A stretch of DNA of 64,000 bases from Oceanicoccus sagamiensis (lineage in GTDB: Bacteria; Pseudomonadota; Gammaproteobacteria; Pseudomonadales; Dasaniaceae). The translations under genes and the position numbers were made by a program. Positions 53,692 through 64,000 of this stretch are shown here, one piece after another; the stretch's first letter is position 1; every line of letters begins with the position of its first letter. The notes under the pieces are model-generated. The model was not told the DNA's origin, did not search any database, and saw only the letters and a list, made by a program, of their open reading frames with translations. The stretch spans positions 2,418,001 to 2,482,000 of the forward strand of contig NZ_CP019343.1 of assembly GCF_002117105.1 (NCBI RefSeq), given 5' to 3'.

Positions 53692-55455
53692 TTGGCTGGC
53701 ACATCCTCTCAACCGGACTACCAACAACAGATTATCGTTGAGCAAATCAGAACTTTGTACCAATCAACCTGGTCATTAATCTTGATTAACCTGTTGGTGA
53801 GTTCGATTTTGACCTTCAGTTTTTGGGATTATGTCGATCATCAACGTCTGCTGTTATGGATGGGCTTGATGCTGCTTATGCTTGCCGTTAGAAGCCTGTT
53901 CTATTGGCAATTTCAACGGGACTTTGATGCCAGCTTGATTGACCGGTATCGGCTGCTACTGCTACTGGGTAGCTTATTCGCTGGTATTATCTGGGGAGCG
54001 GGCGGTATTTTACTGTTCCCTGAGGATAACTTTGAGTACCAATTATTTTTATTGCTGAGTTTTTTGGCGATGACTGGCGGTTCAACGTTTTCTCTGAGTA
54101 TTTACCTTCCAGCCTACTTTGCCTATGTGCCTCTGTCGCTACTGCCGATTACGATCAAATTATTCGGGATGATGGAGGCGGTTTATTTAGCGCTGGGTAT
54201 GATTACGGTCGTGTTTTTTGCCGCCTTAACGTCATTTAATTACCGGCTTAACCGCAGCTTTACCCAGTCCCTGCAATTACGTTATGAAAACCTCGACCTT
54301 ATCGAGCAACTCAACATTCAAAAAGAAGAGGCGGAGCGGGCCAATAAGGCCAAATCAAAATTTCTGGCAGCCGCCAGCCATGATCTGCGTCAGCCACTGT
54401 ACTCGTTGACTTTATTTACCTCGGTACTGGAAGAGCTGGTTAAAGAGGAAAAACCCAGAGAAGTGGTCGATAAAATTCATCAGTCAGTAGATTCATTGCA
54501 AGATTTATTTGATAAATTATTAGATATCTCGCAATTGGATGCCGGGGTAATTGAAGCCAATAAGACGGCCGTTGATATGGCCGACCTGATCGATACGCTG
54601 GCGCATGATTTTAATGGCCCTGCGGCGGCTAAAGGGCTGACAATGACCTGGCCGACAGAGGCAATAACGGTCTACAGCGAGCGGGCCTTGTTAGAGCAAA
54701 TACTTCGCAACTTTATCTCTAACGCCATACGTTATACCACTGCCGGTACGGTCAGCTTAAATTATGAGTATAGCGGTGATAATGTCACGATCGAGGTAGC
54801 GGATACGGGCATTGGTATTGCAGAAAGCTCACTGCAGGATATTTTTGTTGAGTTCCACCAACTGGATAACTCGGCCCGTGAGCGTGAAAAAGGCCTGGGT
54901 TTGGGTTTATCCATCGTACAGCGCAGTGCTGCCTTGTTGGAACATCCCATTGCCTTAACATCCACACCCGGTGCAGGCTCAACCTTTTCCGTTACCCTGG
55001 CAAGGGCACCAGCGCAGGCCGCCTCGATGGCACCGGTAAAAAAACGCTTGCCTGGCAAGGCATTTGATCGCTCTATGTTGGTGGTTATTATTGATGACGA
55101 ACAGGCCATACGTGACGGTTTGAGCCAGTTGCTGATGCTCTGGGGTTGCTCGGTGATTAGTGCTGCGGATGCGGACACTTGCCTGGACTTACTCCGCAGT
55201 GATGGTCGTGAACCTACGGCGATTATTTCAGACTTTCGCTTACAGCATAATAAAACGGGTATCGATGCTATTCAGGCTTTGTATGCCTACTATCAGACAG
55301 ATTTCCCCGCCCTGTTAATGACCGGTGATATCGAAAAAGAACAATTAGTAGAGATTGACAGCAGTGGTATCCAGGTTTTATATAAACCAGTAGCGCCAAA
55401 TAAATTACGAGGCTTTCTGCAATCTGCCTCTGCCGATAAGGCGCTAAGTCAGTAG
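53692..55455 (+). CDS. Hybrid sensor histidine kinase/response regulator
   Basis: About 587 residues from a TTG at 53692 that has AAGG upstream; an earlier in-frame TTG at 53665 is an alternative. N-terminal region has six membrane segments (about 25-190). Then a short coil, a HisKA domain with SHDLRQPLYSL (His230), an ATPase domain with GLGLGLSIVQRSA and a C-terminal receiver (VVIIDDEQ..., ISDFRLQ with phospho Asp). No HPt domain. It resembles kinases that sense small molecules through their membrane part. Convergent with a LuxR-type regulator, overlapping 12 bases. Confidence 0.85.
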   Translation: MAGTSSQPDYQQQIIVEQIRTLYQSTWSLILINLLVSSILTFSFWDYVDHQRLLLWMGLMLLMLAVRSLFYWQFQRDFDASLIDRYRLLLLLGSLFAGIIWGAGGILLFPEDNFEYQLFLLLSFLAMTGGSTFSLSIYLPAYFAYVPLSLLPITIKLFGMMEAVYLALGMITVVFFAALTSFNYRLNRSFTQSLQLRYENLDLIEQLNIQKEEAERANKAKSKFLAAASHDLRQPLYSLTLFTSVLEELVKEEKPREVVDKIHQSVDSLQDLFDKLLDISQLDAGVIEANKTAVDMADLIDTLAHDFNGPAAAKGLTMTWPTEAITVYSERALLEQILRNFISNAIRYTTAGTVSLNYEYSGDNVTIEVADTGIGIAESSLQDIFVEFHQLDNSAREREKGLGLGLSIVQRSAALLEHPIALTSTPGAGSTFSVTLARAPAQAASMAPVKKRLPGKAFDRSMLVVIIDDEQAIRDGLSQLLMLWGCSVISAADADTCLDLLRSDGREPTAIISDFRLQHNKTGIDAIQALYAYYQTDFPALLMTGDIEKEQLVEIDSSGIQVLYKPVAPNKLRGFLQSASADKALSQ

Positions 55456-56070
55456 CTTCCGCTCTATGGCAACCTTTGCGACCTGGGTGCGGTTGGTGAC
55501 ATTCAGGCTAGTCATAATCGATGACATATGCATTTTTATGGTGGCTTCTGCAAGGTCAAGTTGCTTGGCAATTTCTTTATTGGTCATGCCATCGCAAACC
55601 AGCGTGACAACGTCTAATTGGCGTCCGGTAAGATAGAACGGGTCGCCAGGTTGCTTTGCCGTCATGGCCGCAGGGGCTTTAGTTAAAGCCGTGGGGATAT
55701 AATAACCACCAACAAGCATCGTGCGTAATGCACTGAGCATAATCTCGCTGGAGGTGTCTTTGGGAATAAAACCCACCGCCCCCATATCCATCGCCTGTTG
55801 CATATCTTTTGTGCTTTTGGAGGCTGACAGTATGGCGACCGGTATGGCGGAGAATTGCTCAAGGCAGAATTCAAGGACTTCAAAACCGTCTTTATCCGGG
55901 AGCGATAAATCCAGCAGGATAAGATTGATATCCTTATTATCAGAGAGTTTTTCCAGAGCGCTATTATAACTATCCGCTTCTAAAATTAGGACTTCAGGGT
56001 CCAGCTTTTCCAGCAAATAGCTTAAGCCTTCGCGGAAAAGGGTGTGGTCGTCAACCAGTAAGAGTTTCAA
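55444..56070 (-). CDS. LuxR/FixJ-type response regulator
   Basis: A 208-residue NarL-type regulator: receiver with DDH near 7-9 and Asp54 in LLDLSLPD, and a C-terminal GerE helix-turn-helix (DGMTNKEIAKQLDLAEATIKMHMS, near 165-190). It is convergent to the hybrid kinase with a 12-base overlap. It is a likely partner by closeness, which is inferred only. Confidence 0.9.
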   Translation of the reverse strand: MKLLLVDDHTLFREGLSYLLEKLDPEVLILEADSYNSALEKLSDNKDINLILLDLSLPDKDGFEVLEFCLEQFSAIPVAILSASKSTKDMQQAMDMGAVGFIPKDTSSEIMLSALRTMLVGGYYIPTALTKAPAAMTAKQPGDPFYLTGRQLDVVTLVCDGMTNKEIAKQLDLAEATIKMHMSSIMTSLNVTNRTQVAKVAIERKLLT

Positions 56071-56355
56071 GGGTAAATCCTTATAATTCTAATCGGTTCA
56101 GTATACACGTTATGCAGCCTTTTAATTCGTAAAATATTCCAATGCCGCCAATACAGCGGTGACTAAAATGCGTAAAAAGAGAGGGCAATGTTGATTGGTC
56201 TCATGGGGGGTATATAGACGATGCTTCGATAACACCCATCCAGTCTTTTGCCTTCATCTAAGTTCGCCCGGGCCGTCCAGTCATACCTATATCTAGCAAG
56301 TCAGTTGTCTTAACTGGCTGTACCTGGCAAAGCAGTAACCTATCGACCCCTATTT

Positions 56356-56580
56356 TCTTCACTAAGCTACCTGAACATCTTCCCACTGGAGATTTTAAAG
56401 ATAGACCGTGCCTTTGTGGCTGACATTGATCAATCAGATGACCCCAAGGCGCTGGTGACGGCAATAATTGCCATGGCTGAAACATTGAATTTAATGGTGG
56501 TGGCTGAGTCCGAGGCTGTAATGCAGCATGCTTCTTTGTGCGGTAAAGATGCTTTGTTGAGGTCTTCTTATACAAGGTAA
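56356..56580 (+). pseudogene. Decayed EAL-domain fragment
   Basis: An open frame contains SLSYLNIFPLEILKIDRAFV (the YSSLSYL...LKIDRSFV core of an EAL c-di-GMP phosphodiesterase), then IIAMAETLNLMVVAE, where the usual EGVE is replaced by SEA and the QGY end is missing. There is no start or upstream EAL sequence; the surrounding 56071-56777 gap has no other gene and no insertion sequence. It is a remnant of a lost gene. Confidence 0.7.
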
Positions 56581-56777
56581 TCATGATAATTCAGAGGGGT
56601 GCCTTATATATAAGATTAAAAAATAGTCAAAAATTTCATTTCGGGGGTGGGGATTTCTCTCTGTTAAGTGTCTTAAGTAGGAATGCCGCTTAGTTCGTGT
56701 GTTAGATCAGTGGCAAAACTACTAATAGATCGGTGTACAACTACTAACTGTACAACACTACCGGCAGGACCTGGCTA

Positions 56778-57974
56778 ATGACTCAAGTAACGCATTTATC
56801 GCATGCTATAACTCGCTACCCCATAGAGCTAGTGATCCTGATTAGCTTCCTATGCTTGTGTTTGTTTTTATCCTCTCCTTTTGTTCCTTGCCTTATTGTT
56901 CTTGGGCAATTAATCCCTGGTATTTATATTGGCCAAAACTATCGCCATAAGATAGATAGTGAGAAAAAATTAATGGCAGCCATGGAAGAGCTGCAAGCTA
57001 GTCAAGACAATCAACTCGATAGCCATCATCAAATGCAGAAATTTCTCAGCGAAATCTTTCCGGTATGGAATGGTCAGCTGAAGCTGGCAAAGAATGAAAC
57101 CTCTGAGGCTGTTAACGCATTGGTTAATGCCTTTGTGGGCATTCGTTCGGCCCTATCTGAAACACTGAAGGTTTCCTCCGAGCTGGCCGGTGACGGTGAT
57201 AAAGGCAATGTTAGCGACATTATCGATGGCGGCAGCCGGGCATTAAGCGACAGTGTGGAATCCCTATCAGAATTAGTGAGCGTAAACAGAAATATTGGTG
57301 AAAAAGTCAGTGGGCTTCATAGCTTCGCGAAAGACTTACAAATTATGGCAGAAAGTGTGGCGGGCATTGCCGAGCAAACAAATTTGTTAGCACTTAATGC
57401 CTCTATTGAAGCAGCACGAGCAGGGGATGCGGGTAGAGGTTTCGCTGTAGTGGCTGATGAAGTAAGAAACTTATCCAGGCGTTCATCGGAAACAGGTCGC
57501 AATATGAGTACCACTATAGAGTCTATCTGTTCGGCTATGGAGGAGGCCGTAGAAATTTCAGTCGTCAGTATCGAACAAGCAGGCGCGGTGGTAAGTGATA
57601 GCCACGATACGGTTGGCAGTGTGGTCAGAAGCTTTGCAAGCATTGCCGACAAGCTGGGTCAATCCTCGGCATTGATGCAGGAGGAGGGGCATAGAATTAT
57701 ATCTGCCGTGGATGAGTCAATGGTGGCATTACAGTTTGAAGACCGGGTGGTGCAGGTGTTAGGCAGTATTGTGACGCAAGTGGATGATATGGGAACCACC
57801 TTTTCCGATGCCATAGACAATGGCGAAGCTATCAGTTTGCAATGGGATGAATGGAAAGGGGCGATGGTTAATAGCTTCAATATGGTTGAACAAAAACAGG
57901 CTTTTAATGCGTCGTCAGAAGATAAGTTAGCAATGAATAATGCCGATGCTGATTGCGATGTGGAATTTTTTTAA
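56778..57974 (+). CDS. Methyl-accepting chemotaxis-like protein without a periplasmic sensor
   Basis: A 398-residue protein with two N-terminal hydrophobic segments (about 15-53) that are close together, so almost no periplasmic domain. The C-terminal MCP signalling domain has the hairpin tip [34 protein letters not shown] (listed in shorter parts: [18 protein letters not shown] near 205-222). It resembles receptors sensing the membrane or an internal signal. Starts a chemosensory operon with CheY at 58024. Confidence 0.88.
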   Translation: MTQVTHLSHAITRYPIELVILISFLCLCLFLSSPFVPCLIVLGQLIPGIYIGQNYRHKIDSEKKLMAAMEELQASQDNQLDSHHQMQKFLSEIFPVWNGQLKLAKNETSEAVNALVNAFVGIRSALSETLKVSSELAGDGDKGNVSDIIDGGSRALSDSVESLSELVSVNRNIGEKVSGLHSFAKDLQIMAESVAGIAEQTNLLALNASIEAARAGDAGRGFAVVADEVRNLSRRSSETGRNMSTTIESICSAMEEAVEISVVSIEQAGAVVSDSHDTVGSVVRSFASIADKLGQSSALMQEEGHRIISAVDESMVALQFEDRVVQVLGSIVTQVDDMGTTFSDAIDNGEAISLQWDEWKGAMVNSFNMVEQKQAFNASSEDKLAMNNADADCDVEFF

Positions 57975-58023
57975 CGGTTAGTTGATGCAAGGTCAACAGT
58001 TTATAAGGCGGCGGAGAGTGAGA

Positions 58024-58389
58024 ATGTCTAAAACAATTATGATAGTGGACGATTCCAGTTCAATTCGAACATTGGTTTCTATGTGTTTGAAAAATGCAGG
58101 TTACACCGTGATGGAGGCTGAAAATGGCCGGGTGGCCTTGGATAAATTATCAGCAAGCTCCGCGCAGCTGGTGATTAGTGATGTCAATATGCCGGTGATG
58201 GATGGGATAGAGTTTGTGACTGAATTGAAAAAACTGCCTGACTACCGTTTTACCCCGGTATTGATGTTAACCACAGAAAGTGAAGCCGACAAGCGTGAGG
58301 CAGGAAAGAAAGCCGGGGCCAGGGCGTGGGTGGTCAAGCCCTTTAAAGAAGATCAAATGCTAACAACGGTTAAAAAACTCATTATGTAA
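58024..58389 (+). CDS. cheY: CheY-like response regulator
   Basis: A 121-residue single receiver from the ATG at 58024 (a longer frame from 57982 adds 14 residues, MMQGQQFIRRRRVR, with no ribosome site evidence). DDSSSIR with two Asp at 8-9, VISDVNMPVMDG (phospho Asp near 53) and KPF near 104. It is the output regulator of the chemosensory operon, acting on motor or another target. Confidence 0.88.
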   Translation: MSKTIMIVDDSSSIRTLVSMCLKNAGYTVMEAENGRVALDKLSASSAQLVISDVNMPVMDGIEFVTELKKLPDYRFTPVLMLTTESEADKREAGKKAGARAWVVKPFKEDQMLTTVKKLIM

Positions 58390-58434
58390 ATGTGCTTTTG
58401 CTTGTGTCCAAATTTTAGTGTTGCTGAGGTCTTT

Positions 58435-58752
58435 ATGACAGGAAAATATGATTTTTGCGAGTTAATCAGCCAAGACGGCAGCTCGTTGATACGGTGTAAG
58501 TCAGAGTTAACTATTTTACAGGCCGCTGCGGTAAAAGAAGTCTTTATTGCCGCCATTGCTACGGCCAACCCCATCCAAATCGATTTGCAGGAGGTTCAGG
58601 CGTTGGATGTGGCTTTTTTGCAATTACTTTATTCCTGTCAGCAGTCTGCGGTTCAGGAGGGGCTGGATTTTGAGTTGGTGGCACTGTCTTCAGAGTGTGA
58701 ATCATTGGTGGCTCTATCGGGCTTCCCTTTTAAATTGGCTGCGGGTTTATAA
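58435..58752 (+). CDS. STAS-domain protein
   Basis: A 105-residue STAS (anti-sigma antagonist-like) protein from the ATG at 58435. AAVKEVFIAAIATANPIQIDLQEVQALDVAFLQLLYSC (core near 25-65) has a conserved Asp-Ser position changed to Asp-Val, so the usual phospho-Ser is not seen. It lies between cheY and cheA and ends where cheA starts (TAATG), so it is coupled to CheA. Might bind CheA or a phosphatase. Confidence 0.78.
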   Translation: MTGKYDFCELISQDGSSLIRCKSELTILQAAAVKEVFIAAIATANPIQIDLQEVQALDVAFLQLLYSCQQSAVQEGLDFELVALSSECESLVALSGFPFKLAAGL

Positions 58753-60836
58753 TGTCTGACTTACAAGCATTGTTTGTTGAGGAAGCGCAAGATCTGTTAC
58801 CAGAACTTGAAGAAGCGCTACTCGAACTGGAAAATAATAATGATGACCTTGATCTTGTGGCACGTATTTTTCGTGCGATGCATACGATCAAAGGCTCTGG
58901 AGCCATGTGCGATTTCCCCAATATCGCCAGTTTTACCCATGAGTTGGAAAATGTTTTCGACCTGGTGAGAAAAGGCGATATTAGTGTCAATAAAAAACTG
59001 GTAGAAATTGGCTTATCTTCACATAACTATATCACTGAACTTATTGATTCTGCCGATCAGTTAAACCCCCGCTTGCGAGAAGAAGGCAATCATATACTTG
59101 CCCAGCTAAGTGTTTATGCGCCGATTGTCGGTGATATAAGCGCAGCTAATCCTGATGAAAACCATCACAACAAAGATACCAGTCAGCAGCAGAAAAACGG
59201 GATATCACACTTTCGAATTCACTTTGTACCAGAGCCGGCACTGCTGACCTACGGTATTAACCCATTAAATGTGCTGCAAAGCTTGTTGCAGCTGGGTGAG
59301 GTTTATAGTCAGGCTTATGTTGAGTCGTTGCCCAAGCTGGCTGAAATCGATGAAACCCTCTGTTATACCAGTTGGGTGATGGTGGTTAAAACCATCCATT
59401 CCCGGGATGAGGTGGCCGATGTCTTTTCCCTGGTGGAGGAAGATAGTGAGGTCACTATTACCGCGATTGATATTACCGATGAAGATGCCCCACAACGCCT
59501 TGGTGAAATTTTATTGGCGCGTGGTGATATTCAACAGGAGCAGTTAGCGCCACTGTGTGAACAGCCACCACTGTTAGGTGAAAAAATTGTTAACAGCGGT
59601 TTGCTGCCCCAGGAAAAAGTAGATTCGGCCTTGGTGGAACAAAACCTGTTGCGCGAACAGCGGCAACAAACACAGTCCACGGACAATGTCCGTGTTTCTT
59701 CTGCCCGGCTTGATTCACAAATGGATTTGGTCGGTGAGCTGGTGATTGCCCTGGCTGGTTTGAAGCAGTATTCACAAAGCCGGGAAGATGCACGGCTAAG
59801 CCTTATCAATGACGAACTGGAACAATTGGTGACCTCCATTCGTGACAATGTGTTGGGTATACGGATGTTGCCGATCGGTGGCATTTTTGGAAAATTTCGG
59901 CGTCTGGTTCGCGACCTATCGAATGAGCAGGGTAAGCAGATTGAATTGCTTACCGAAGGCGCTGAAACCGAATTGGATAAGACGGTGATTGACCAGTTGA
60001 GCGAGCCGCTGGTGCACCTTATTCGCAATAGTCTTGACCACGGTATTGAGTTACCTGAGCAGCGCATTGCCGCCGGTAAAGACCCCCTTGGCAAAATTAC
60101 CTTGTCGGCAAAACATGCCCAGGGACAGGTGATTATTCAAATCAAAGACGATGGTGGCGGGATTGATGCCGATAAGGTGTGGGAAAAAGTTCTGGAAAAG
60201 GGTTTGTCTACCCAACAGGAAAAACCTGCGCCTAAAGATATTCTTGCCTTTATTTTTGCCCCTGGATTTTCTACCGCTGCAACCATTACCAGTATCTCCG
60301 GTCGAGGTGTCGGTATGGATGTGGTTAAAAAAGCGATTGAAAGTCTGCGCGGCAGTATTGATATAGATAGCGTGGTGGGTGTGGGTAGCACCATTACACT
60401 GCGGCTGCCATTAACTCTGGCCATTATCGACGGTTTGTTGGTCAGGGTTGGCGCTGAAATTCTGGTGGTTCCATTGGCGATGGTTGAAGAGTGTGTGGAA
60501 ACCACGCGTGGCGCCCTTAAGTATTCTGCTCAAGGCCAGCTGATACGTGTGCGCGATACGTTGGTGCCCTGTTTGCCTTTACAAAATTGGGCAGGATCTG
60601 CTGCCCGGGTCAATGACGATATCCAGATTGTTATTGTCAGTGTAGAAGGCCAGTGCTATGGCCTGATAGTCGATGATGTGGTCGGGCAGGAGCAGATTGT
60701 TATTAAAAGCCTGGGGCGCATTTATCAGGCTATTGAAGGGGTTAGTGGCGCCACTATTTTAGGTGATGGCGCCGTGGCCTTGATTTTGGACTTAGTGAAA
60801 ATTGTTCAATTGTTTGACAGTAAAGAAAACGTTTAA
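58752..60836 (+). CDS. cheA: Chemotaxis histidine kinase CheA
   Basis: A 694-residue CheA. The HPt domain carries His44 in [10 protein letters not shown], then a middle region, a dimerisation and ATPase domain (with [19 protein letters not shown] and [12 protein letters not shown]), and a C-terminal CheW-like domain. Between about 245 and 310 are two copies of a [16 protein letters not shown]-like motif ([11 protein letters not shown] and [16 protein letters not shown]), similar to the GspE/MshE N-terminal repeat that binds c-di-GMP in other proteins. Receives from MCPs and passes phosphate to CheY. The next MCP gene begins in its stop codon. Confidence 0.93.
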   Translation: MSDLQALFVEEAQDLLPELEEALLELENNNDDLDLVARIFRAMHTIKGSGAMCDFPNIASFTHELENVFDLVRKGDISVNKKLVEIGLSSHNYITELIDSADQLNPRLREEGNHILAQLSVYAPIVGDISAANPDENHHNKDTSQQQKNGISHFRIHFVPEPALLTYGINPLNVLQSLLQLGEVYSQAYVESLPKLAEIDETLCYTSWVMVVKTIHSRDEVADVFSLVEEDSEVTITAIDITDEDAPQRLGEILLARGDIQQEQLAPLCEQPPLLGEKIVNSGLLPQEKVDSALVEQNLLREQRQQTQSTDNVRVSSARLDSQMDLVGELVIALAGLKQYSQSREDARLSLINDELEQLVTSIRDNVLGIRMLPIGGIFGKFRRLVRDLSNEQGKQIELLTEGAETELDKTVIDQLSEPLVHLIRNSLDHGIELPEQRIAAGKDPLGKITLSAKHAQGQVIIQIKDDGGGIDADKVWEKVLEKGLSTQQEKPAPKDILAFIFAPGFSTAATITSISGRGVGMDVVKKAIESLRGSIDIDSVVGVGSTITLRLPLTLAIIDGLLVRVGAEILVVPLAMVEECVETTRGALKYSAQGQLIRVRDTLVPCLPLQNWAGSAARVNDDIQIVIVSVEGQCYGLIVDDVVGQEQIVIKSLGRIYQAIEGVSGATILGDGAVALILDLVKIVQLFDSKENV

Positions 60837-60892
60837 TGCTGCAATTTGATTGCAGAAATATTTCGATGATGACTGATAGAGGAAGCCCAGCC

Positions 60893-62989
60893 ATGTTTAC
60901 TATAAACGCACTGTTATCCCGATTCCGTATAGGCACCAAGATTGGCGGTGGTTTTTTTGCCGTGGCTCTGGTGTTGTTAACGACGGTATTGGTCACGATG
61001 TCTGAGATCAAAAAAACCAATGAGATTTCCAATAGGGTGATTGATTTGCGCGCCCCTACAGCTCGCGCCAGTTTGGAAATGTTAAATGGTATCAATCATT
61101 CACTGGCGGCCCTTCGAGGCTGGATTATTCTTGGGTCCGATAAATTTAAGCAAGAACGTAATATGTCCTGGCAAGAGGAGATAGAGCCTGCACTGGCTTC
61201 GATGAAAGATTTTTCAGCGACATGGACCAATCCTGAAAATATCGAACGATTAAAACGTATTGAAGCAGCGTTAAATGAGTTTAAGCAGTATCAAAATGAA
61301 ATCGAAGCGATTGCCCAGTCGGTTGATAATCAGCCTGCGCTAAAGATTTTATTCGAGGAGGCGGCACCTGAAGCGCAAAAGTTGACGGCAACAATCACGA
61401 CTATGATTGACCTTGAGTCCAAAGAAAAGGCAAGCCCAAGGCGCAAGCAGCTATTGGGTATTATGGCGGATGTCAGGGGTACCACGGGATTGGCCTTGGC
61501 CAATATTCGCGCCTACCTGCTTTCAGGAGAAGAGAAGTTTGCTATTAAATTTAATACCCTGTGGGAAAAAAACGAGCGTCGCTTTAATGATTTGAACAAT
61601 AATCAGTCGCTGTTAACCGATCAGCAAAAACAGGCTTTTGATGTTTTTAGTGCTGCCAGAGAAAAGTTCGCGCCACTGCCACAGCGTATGTTTACGATCA
61701 AGGCTGGTAAAGAGTCTAATCTGGCTAATCTATGGCTTGGCACTAAAGCTGCACCTACAGCGTTTGCTATTAAAAATGATCTTAAGGCCATGGCCGATAA
61801 CCAAAAGCAGTTGATGATTGACGATATGGCGACGGCCAAATCACTGGCGGCAAGTCTTAACCAGTTTCTCTGGGTGCTGCTGGCCTCTGGCTTATTGCTG
61901 GCGGCAGTGATTGGCACGGTAATTACCCGAGTGATTATCAAACCGATCAATAGCAGCGTAGAGATTATGGAAACCCTCGCCAAGGGCGACCTTGAGGTGG
62001 ATATAGAGGTGAATAGCAAGGATGAAGTCGGTGAGATGTTAGCGGCTCTTAAAGCCATGGTGGCGAGTATTAGTGATGTGGTGGTGACCGTTGCTAACTC
62101 CTCGGACGGTGTGAATAACGGTTCTCAGGAATTGAGTTCAACAGCCCAGCAATTATCCCAGAGTGCTACAGAGCAAGCCGCCTCACTGGAAGAGGTGTCG
62201 GCCTCAATGGAACAAATGGCAGCGAATATTAGCCAGAGCGCAGACAATGCCCAGCAAACCGAAAAGATTGCCCAGCAGGTGTCACAAGATGCTGCTGAAG
62301 GCGGAGAGGCGGTTAGTGGTGCAGTAACCGCCATGAAGGAAATTGCCAATACCATTTCGGTTATCGAAGAGATTGCTCGCCAAACGAATTTACTGGCATT
62401 AAATGCTGCGATTGAGGCTGCCCGGGCCGGTGAGCACGGTAAAGGTTTTGCGGTGGTCGCCTCGGAGGTACGCCAGCTGGCTCAAGAGAGTAAAAAGGCA
62501 GCCGGTGAAATTAGCCAGCTGTCAGAAAATTCTATGGCCGTGGCAGAAAAAGCGGGGGAGCTGCTGGCGTCCATTGTGCCTGATATTCGTAAAACCGCCG
62601 AGTTGGTGCAAGAGATCAGTGTGGCAGCACAAGAGCAAGATACCGGTGCCAGTCAGATCAATGTCGCTATTCAGCAGCTGGATCAAACGGTACAGCAGGG
62701 TGCGGCGGCCTCAGAGGAGGTGGCCTCAACAGCTGAAAATTTATCAGACCAAACAGAGATGATGACCTCGGCGATCGCTTATTTCAACGTGGCTGAAGGC
62801 GATGTCCAATTAACCGCTAGCCATGCTGGAGGTCAGGGGGAGCCCCGTTCCGGCTCAGCTGAAACAGCCATAAAGGCAGTGTCCACCTCAACGCCCGCTG
62901 AGCCTAAAACCAGAACCGCCGCTTCCGGTATTGATATCGATATGGGGCTGGATGGCCAGGATGCTGAGACAGCGTTTACCTCCTATTAA
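60893..62989 (+). CDS. Methyl-accepting chemotaxis protein with an HBM-like sensor
   Basis: About 698 residues from the ATG at 60893, which has GAGGAAG upstream; an ATG at 60836 overlaps the cheA stop and adds 19 residues. TM1 near 16-38, a helical bimodular (HBM)-like periplasmic domain (about 40-335) with [20 protein letters not shown]2 near 345-365, HAMP (366-420), and a signalling domain with [24 protein letters not shown]. It senses an unknown ligand, by analogy organic acids, and couples to the CheA/CheW complex. Confidence 0.9.
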   Translation: MFTINALLSRFRIGTKIGGGFFAVALVLLTTVLVTMSEIKKTNEISNRVIDLRAPTARASLEMLNGINHSLAALRGWIILGSDKFKQERNMSWQEEIEPALASMKDFSATWTNPENIERLKRIEAALNEFKQYQNEIEAIAQSVDNQPALKILFEEAAPEAQKLTATITTMIDLESKEKASPRRKQLLGIMADVRGTTGLALANIRAYLLSGEEKFAIKFNTLWEKNERRFNDLNNNQSLLTDQQKQAFDVFSAAREKFAPLPQRMFTIKAGKESNLANLWLGTKAAPTAFAIKNDLKAMADNQKQLMIDDMATAKSLAASLNQFLWVLLASGLLLAAVIGTVITRVIIKPINSSVEIMETLAKGDLEVDIEVNSKDEVGEMLAALKAMVASISDVVVTVANSSDGVNNGSQELSSTAQQLSQSATEQAASLEEVSASMEQMAANISQSADNAQQTEKIAQQVSQDAAEGGEAVSGAVTAMKEIANTISVIEEIARQTNLLALNAAIEAARAGEHGKGFAVVASEVRQLAQESKKAAGEISQLSENSMAVAEKAGELLASIVPDIRKTAELVQEISVAAQEQDTGASQINVAIQQLDQTVQQGAAASEEVASTAENLSDQTEMMTSAIAYFNVAEGDVQLTASHAGGQGEPRSGSAETAIKAVSTSTPAEPKTRTAASGIDIDMGLDGQDAETAFTSY

Positions 62990-63027
62990 CTGATTGACTC
63001 TGGTGTTCATTGAATGGGAGTAGGGCT

Positions 63028-63582
63028 ATGTCTGAATGGATAGATACCAATGTGGGGCAGTATCTGAACTTTGAGTTAGACGATACCTTGTATGGTATTA
63101 ATATTCGAAGCATTAAAGAAGTGCTGGACCTTTGCGAGATTACCCCTTTGCCAAGCAGTGCTGATTATTTACGTGGCGTGATTAATTTGCGCGGCCAGGT
63201 TGTGCCCGTTATTGATTTAAAGCTGCGCTTTGGTCTTGCCGTCACTGAGATGACCGTTGATACCTGTATTTTGATTCTGGAGATAAAAGACTCTCAGGGT
63301 GAGTTATTTTTACTCGGTGCATTGGCGGACTCTGTACGGGAAGTGATTGACTTGTCGGCCTCTGATATTGACCCACCACCGCAGGTGGGTAGCTCGGTTA
63401 ATTCTGCTTTTATTTATGGTGTTGGTCAGCATGATGGCGCTTTCGTGGTGCTGCTTGATGCCCAGTCATTGAGTAGCCATGACGACCTTGAGGCTATAAA
63501 AGTTGCAGCCTCTGTCGTTGGGCCAGAGGGAGAGAGTGTCGATGAGCACTGTCACGAAGAAGGTGTTGCCAGTTATGAATGA
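63028..63582 (+). CDS. cheW: CheW adaptor protein
   Basis: A 184-residue CheW, starting MSEWIDTNVGQYLNFELD after a GAGTAGGG site (ATG at 63028; an upstream ATG at 63010 is less likely). Core LRGQVVPVIDLKLRFGL near 65-81, the receptor-kinase coupling surface. The C-terminal tail past 150 is acidic with DEHCHEE. The next CheW starts 8 bases before this stop. Confidence 0.92.
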   Translation: MSEWIDTNVGQYLNFELDDTLYGINIRSIKEVLDLCEITPLPSSADYLRGVINLRGQVVPVIDLKLRFGLAVTEMTVDTCILILEIKDSQGELFLLGALADSVREVIDLSASDIDPPPQVGSSVNSAFIYGVGQHDGAFVVLLDAQSLSSHDDLEAIKVAASVVGPEGESVDEHCHEEGVASYE

Positions 63583-64000
63583 CTCAATACCGGCGGATAA
63601 TTTATCCCAATACCTGACCTTTTGTCTTCACGATGAGTTGTTGGGCCTTAACCTTCATTGGGTAAAAGAAGTGATAGAGGTTAAAACCATTACCGCGCTG
63701 CCCCGCGCTCCCCAGTATGTGCGTGGGGTGATTAATTTACGTGGCCAGGTGATTCCAGTCATTGATTTGCGAATAAAGTTTTCCATAGTGGCCAAACCGC
63801 TCACGGTAGACAGTTGCATTATTATCGTAGAAAGCCAGGTTAACGAGGAGACCGTGGTGATCGGTGTGATGGTCGATTCGGTGAGCGATGTGCTTACCGT
63901 TGAAGCCGACGATAAAGAGCCTGCCCCGGGGATGGGGGGCGGTATCGAACATCAATTTATTGAAGGTCTGGCAAGACTCGGCGATCACTTTATTACGCTG
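63575..64000 (+). CDS. Second CheW-like adaptor, 5' part
   Basis: 142 codons are visible from the ATG at 63575, overlapping the previous cheW by 8 bases. It starts MNDSIPADNLSQYLTF and has VRGVINLRGQVIPVIDLRI near 50-68, the CheW core. The gene runs off the window end. Two CheW paralogues in one operon are seen in alternative chemosensory systems, where each may serve a different receptor or CheA. Confidence 0.88.
   Translation, partial: MNDSIPADNLSQYLTFCLHDELLGLNLHWVKEVIEVKTITALPRAPQYVRGVINLRGQVIPVIDLRIKFSIVAKPLTVDSCIIIVESQVNEETVVIGVMVDSVSDVLTVEADDKEPAPGMGGGIEHQFIEGLARLGDHFITL

Noticed and set aside
56258-56584. 108-residue minus-strand ORF opposite the EAL remnant
   Set aside because: It is the shadow of the decayed EAL frame on the plus strand, without any protein-like pattern.

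Overview
The window is chromosomal DNA from a free-living, probably marine, gammaproteobacterium. The markers are gammaproteobacterial: a cmoA-cmoB pair, release factor 3, a DeaD/CsdA-type helicase with a DbpA RNA-binding domain, CsrA, PpnP, a YaiI/UPF0178 protein, a YchJ-like SEC-C protein and a DnaJ-related protein. Base composition is moderate. Two TonB receptors, a membrane fatty-acid desaturase, a RegB/RegA redox pair, several diguanylate cyclases and a chemosensory operon suit an aquatic aerobe. A Cellvibrionales/Spongiibacteraceae-like origin is my guess from gene style only. No rRNA, tRNA, CRISPR array or complete mobile element was seen.

Layout. 1-8.6 kb is accessory: a maleate-isomerase-fold protein without its usual cysteines, an SDR, two tandem minus-strand RNA-like units, a DUF1499 lipoprotein, an outer-membrane protein, a MATE exporter with a damaged or unusual start, and a minus-strand oxidoreductase cluster with a 27-residue proline-rich ORF inside it. 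An IS1595-type transposase relative with altered catalytic positions follows. 8.9-13.9 kb is a plus-strand operon: double nitrilase-fold protein, gamma-glutamyltransferase, VOC protein and polytopic membrane protein. 14-19 kb is regulatory: CBS-GGDEF protein, GST, RegA/RegB, a divergent CsrA paralogue, a CDGSH protein and a papain-like YiiX-type protein. 19.5-24.4 kb is translation and housekeeping (prfC, DUF72, glutamine amidotransferase, RsuA-like and RsmC/RlmG-like enzymes). 24-35.6 kb holds a CHASE4-GGDEF cyclase, glutathione peroxidase, TonB receptor, desaturase, cmoBA, DnaJ-like protein, a frameshifted DEAD-box helicase and small genes.

36-47.8 kb holds a frameshifted TonB receptor, ppnP, hsp20, csrA with a 53-residue partner ORF, carbonic anhydrase, a CvpA-like protein, a methylthioadenosine-salvage operon (hydrolase, mtnA, class II aldolase), folE and an orphan ParA ATPase. 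48-53.5 kb is a minus-strand set: a membrane-anchored TAXI-type solute receptor, a stand-alone double-membrane Cache protein, an Omp85-like barrel and an SDR, preceded by an MddA-like methanethiol methyltransferase. 53.7-56.1 kb is a hybrid kinase with a convergent LuxR-type regulator, then a decayed EAL fragment. 56.8-64 kb is a chemosensory operon (MCP, CheY, STAS, CheA, HBM-type MCP, two CheW) that runs off the end.

The observations I rate highest are the tandem related minus-strand RNA-like units, a near-identical palindrome found next to one of them and at the parA promoter, the TAXI-Cache-Omp85 operon without a TRAP permease, the proline-rich mini-ORF, and the mtnA-aldolase pair. Three genes show single-base or start defects near homopolymers, so assembly error must be excluded before they are called pseudogenes.
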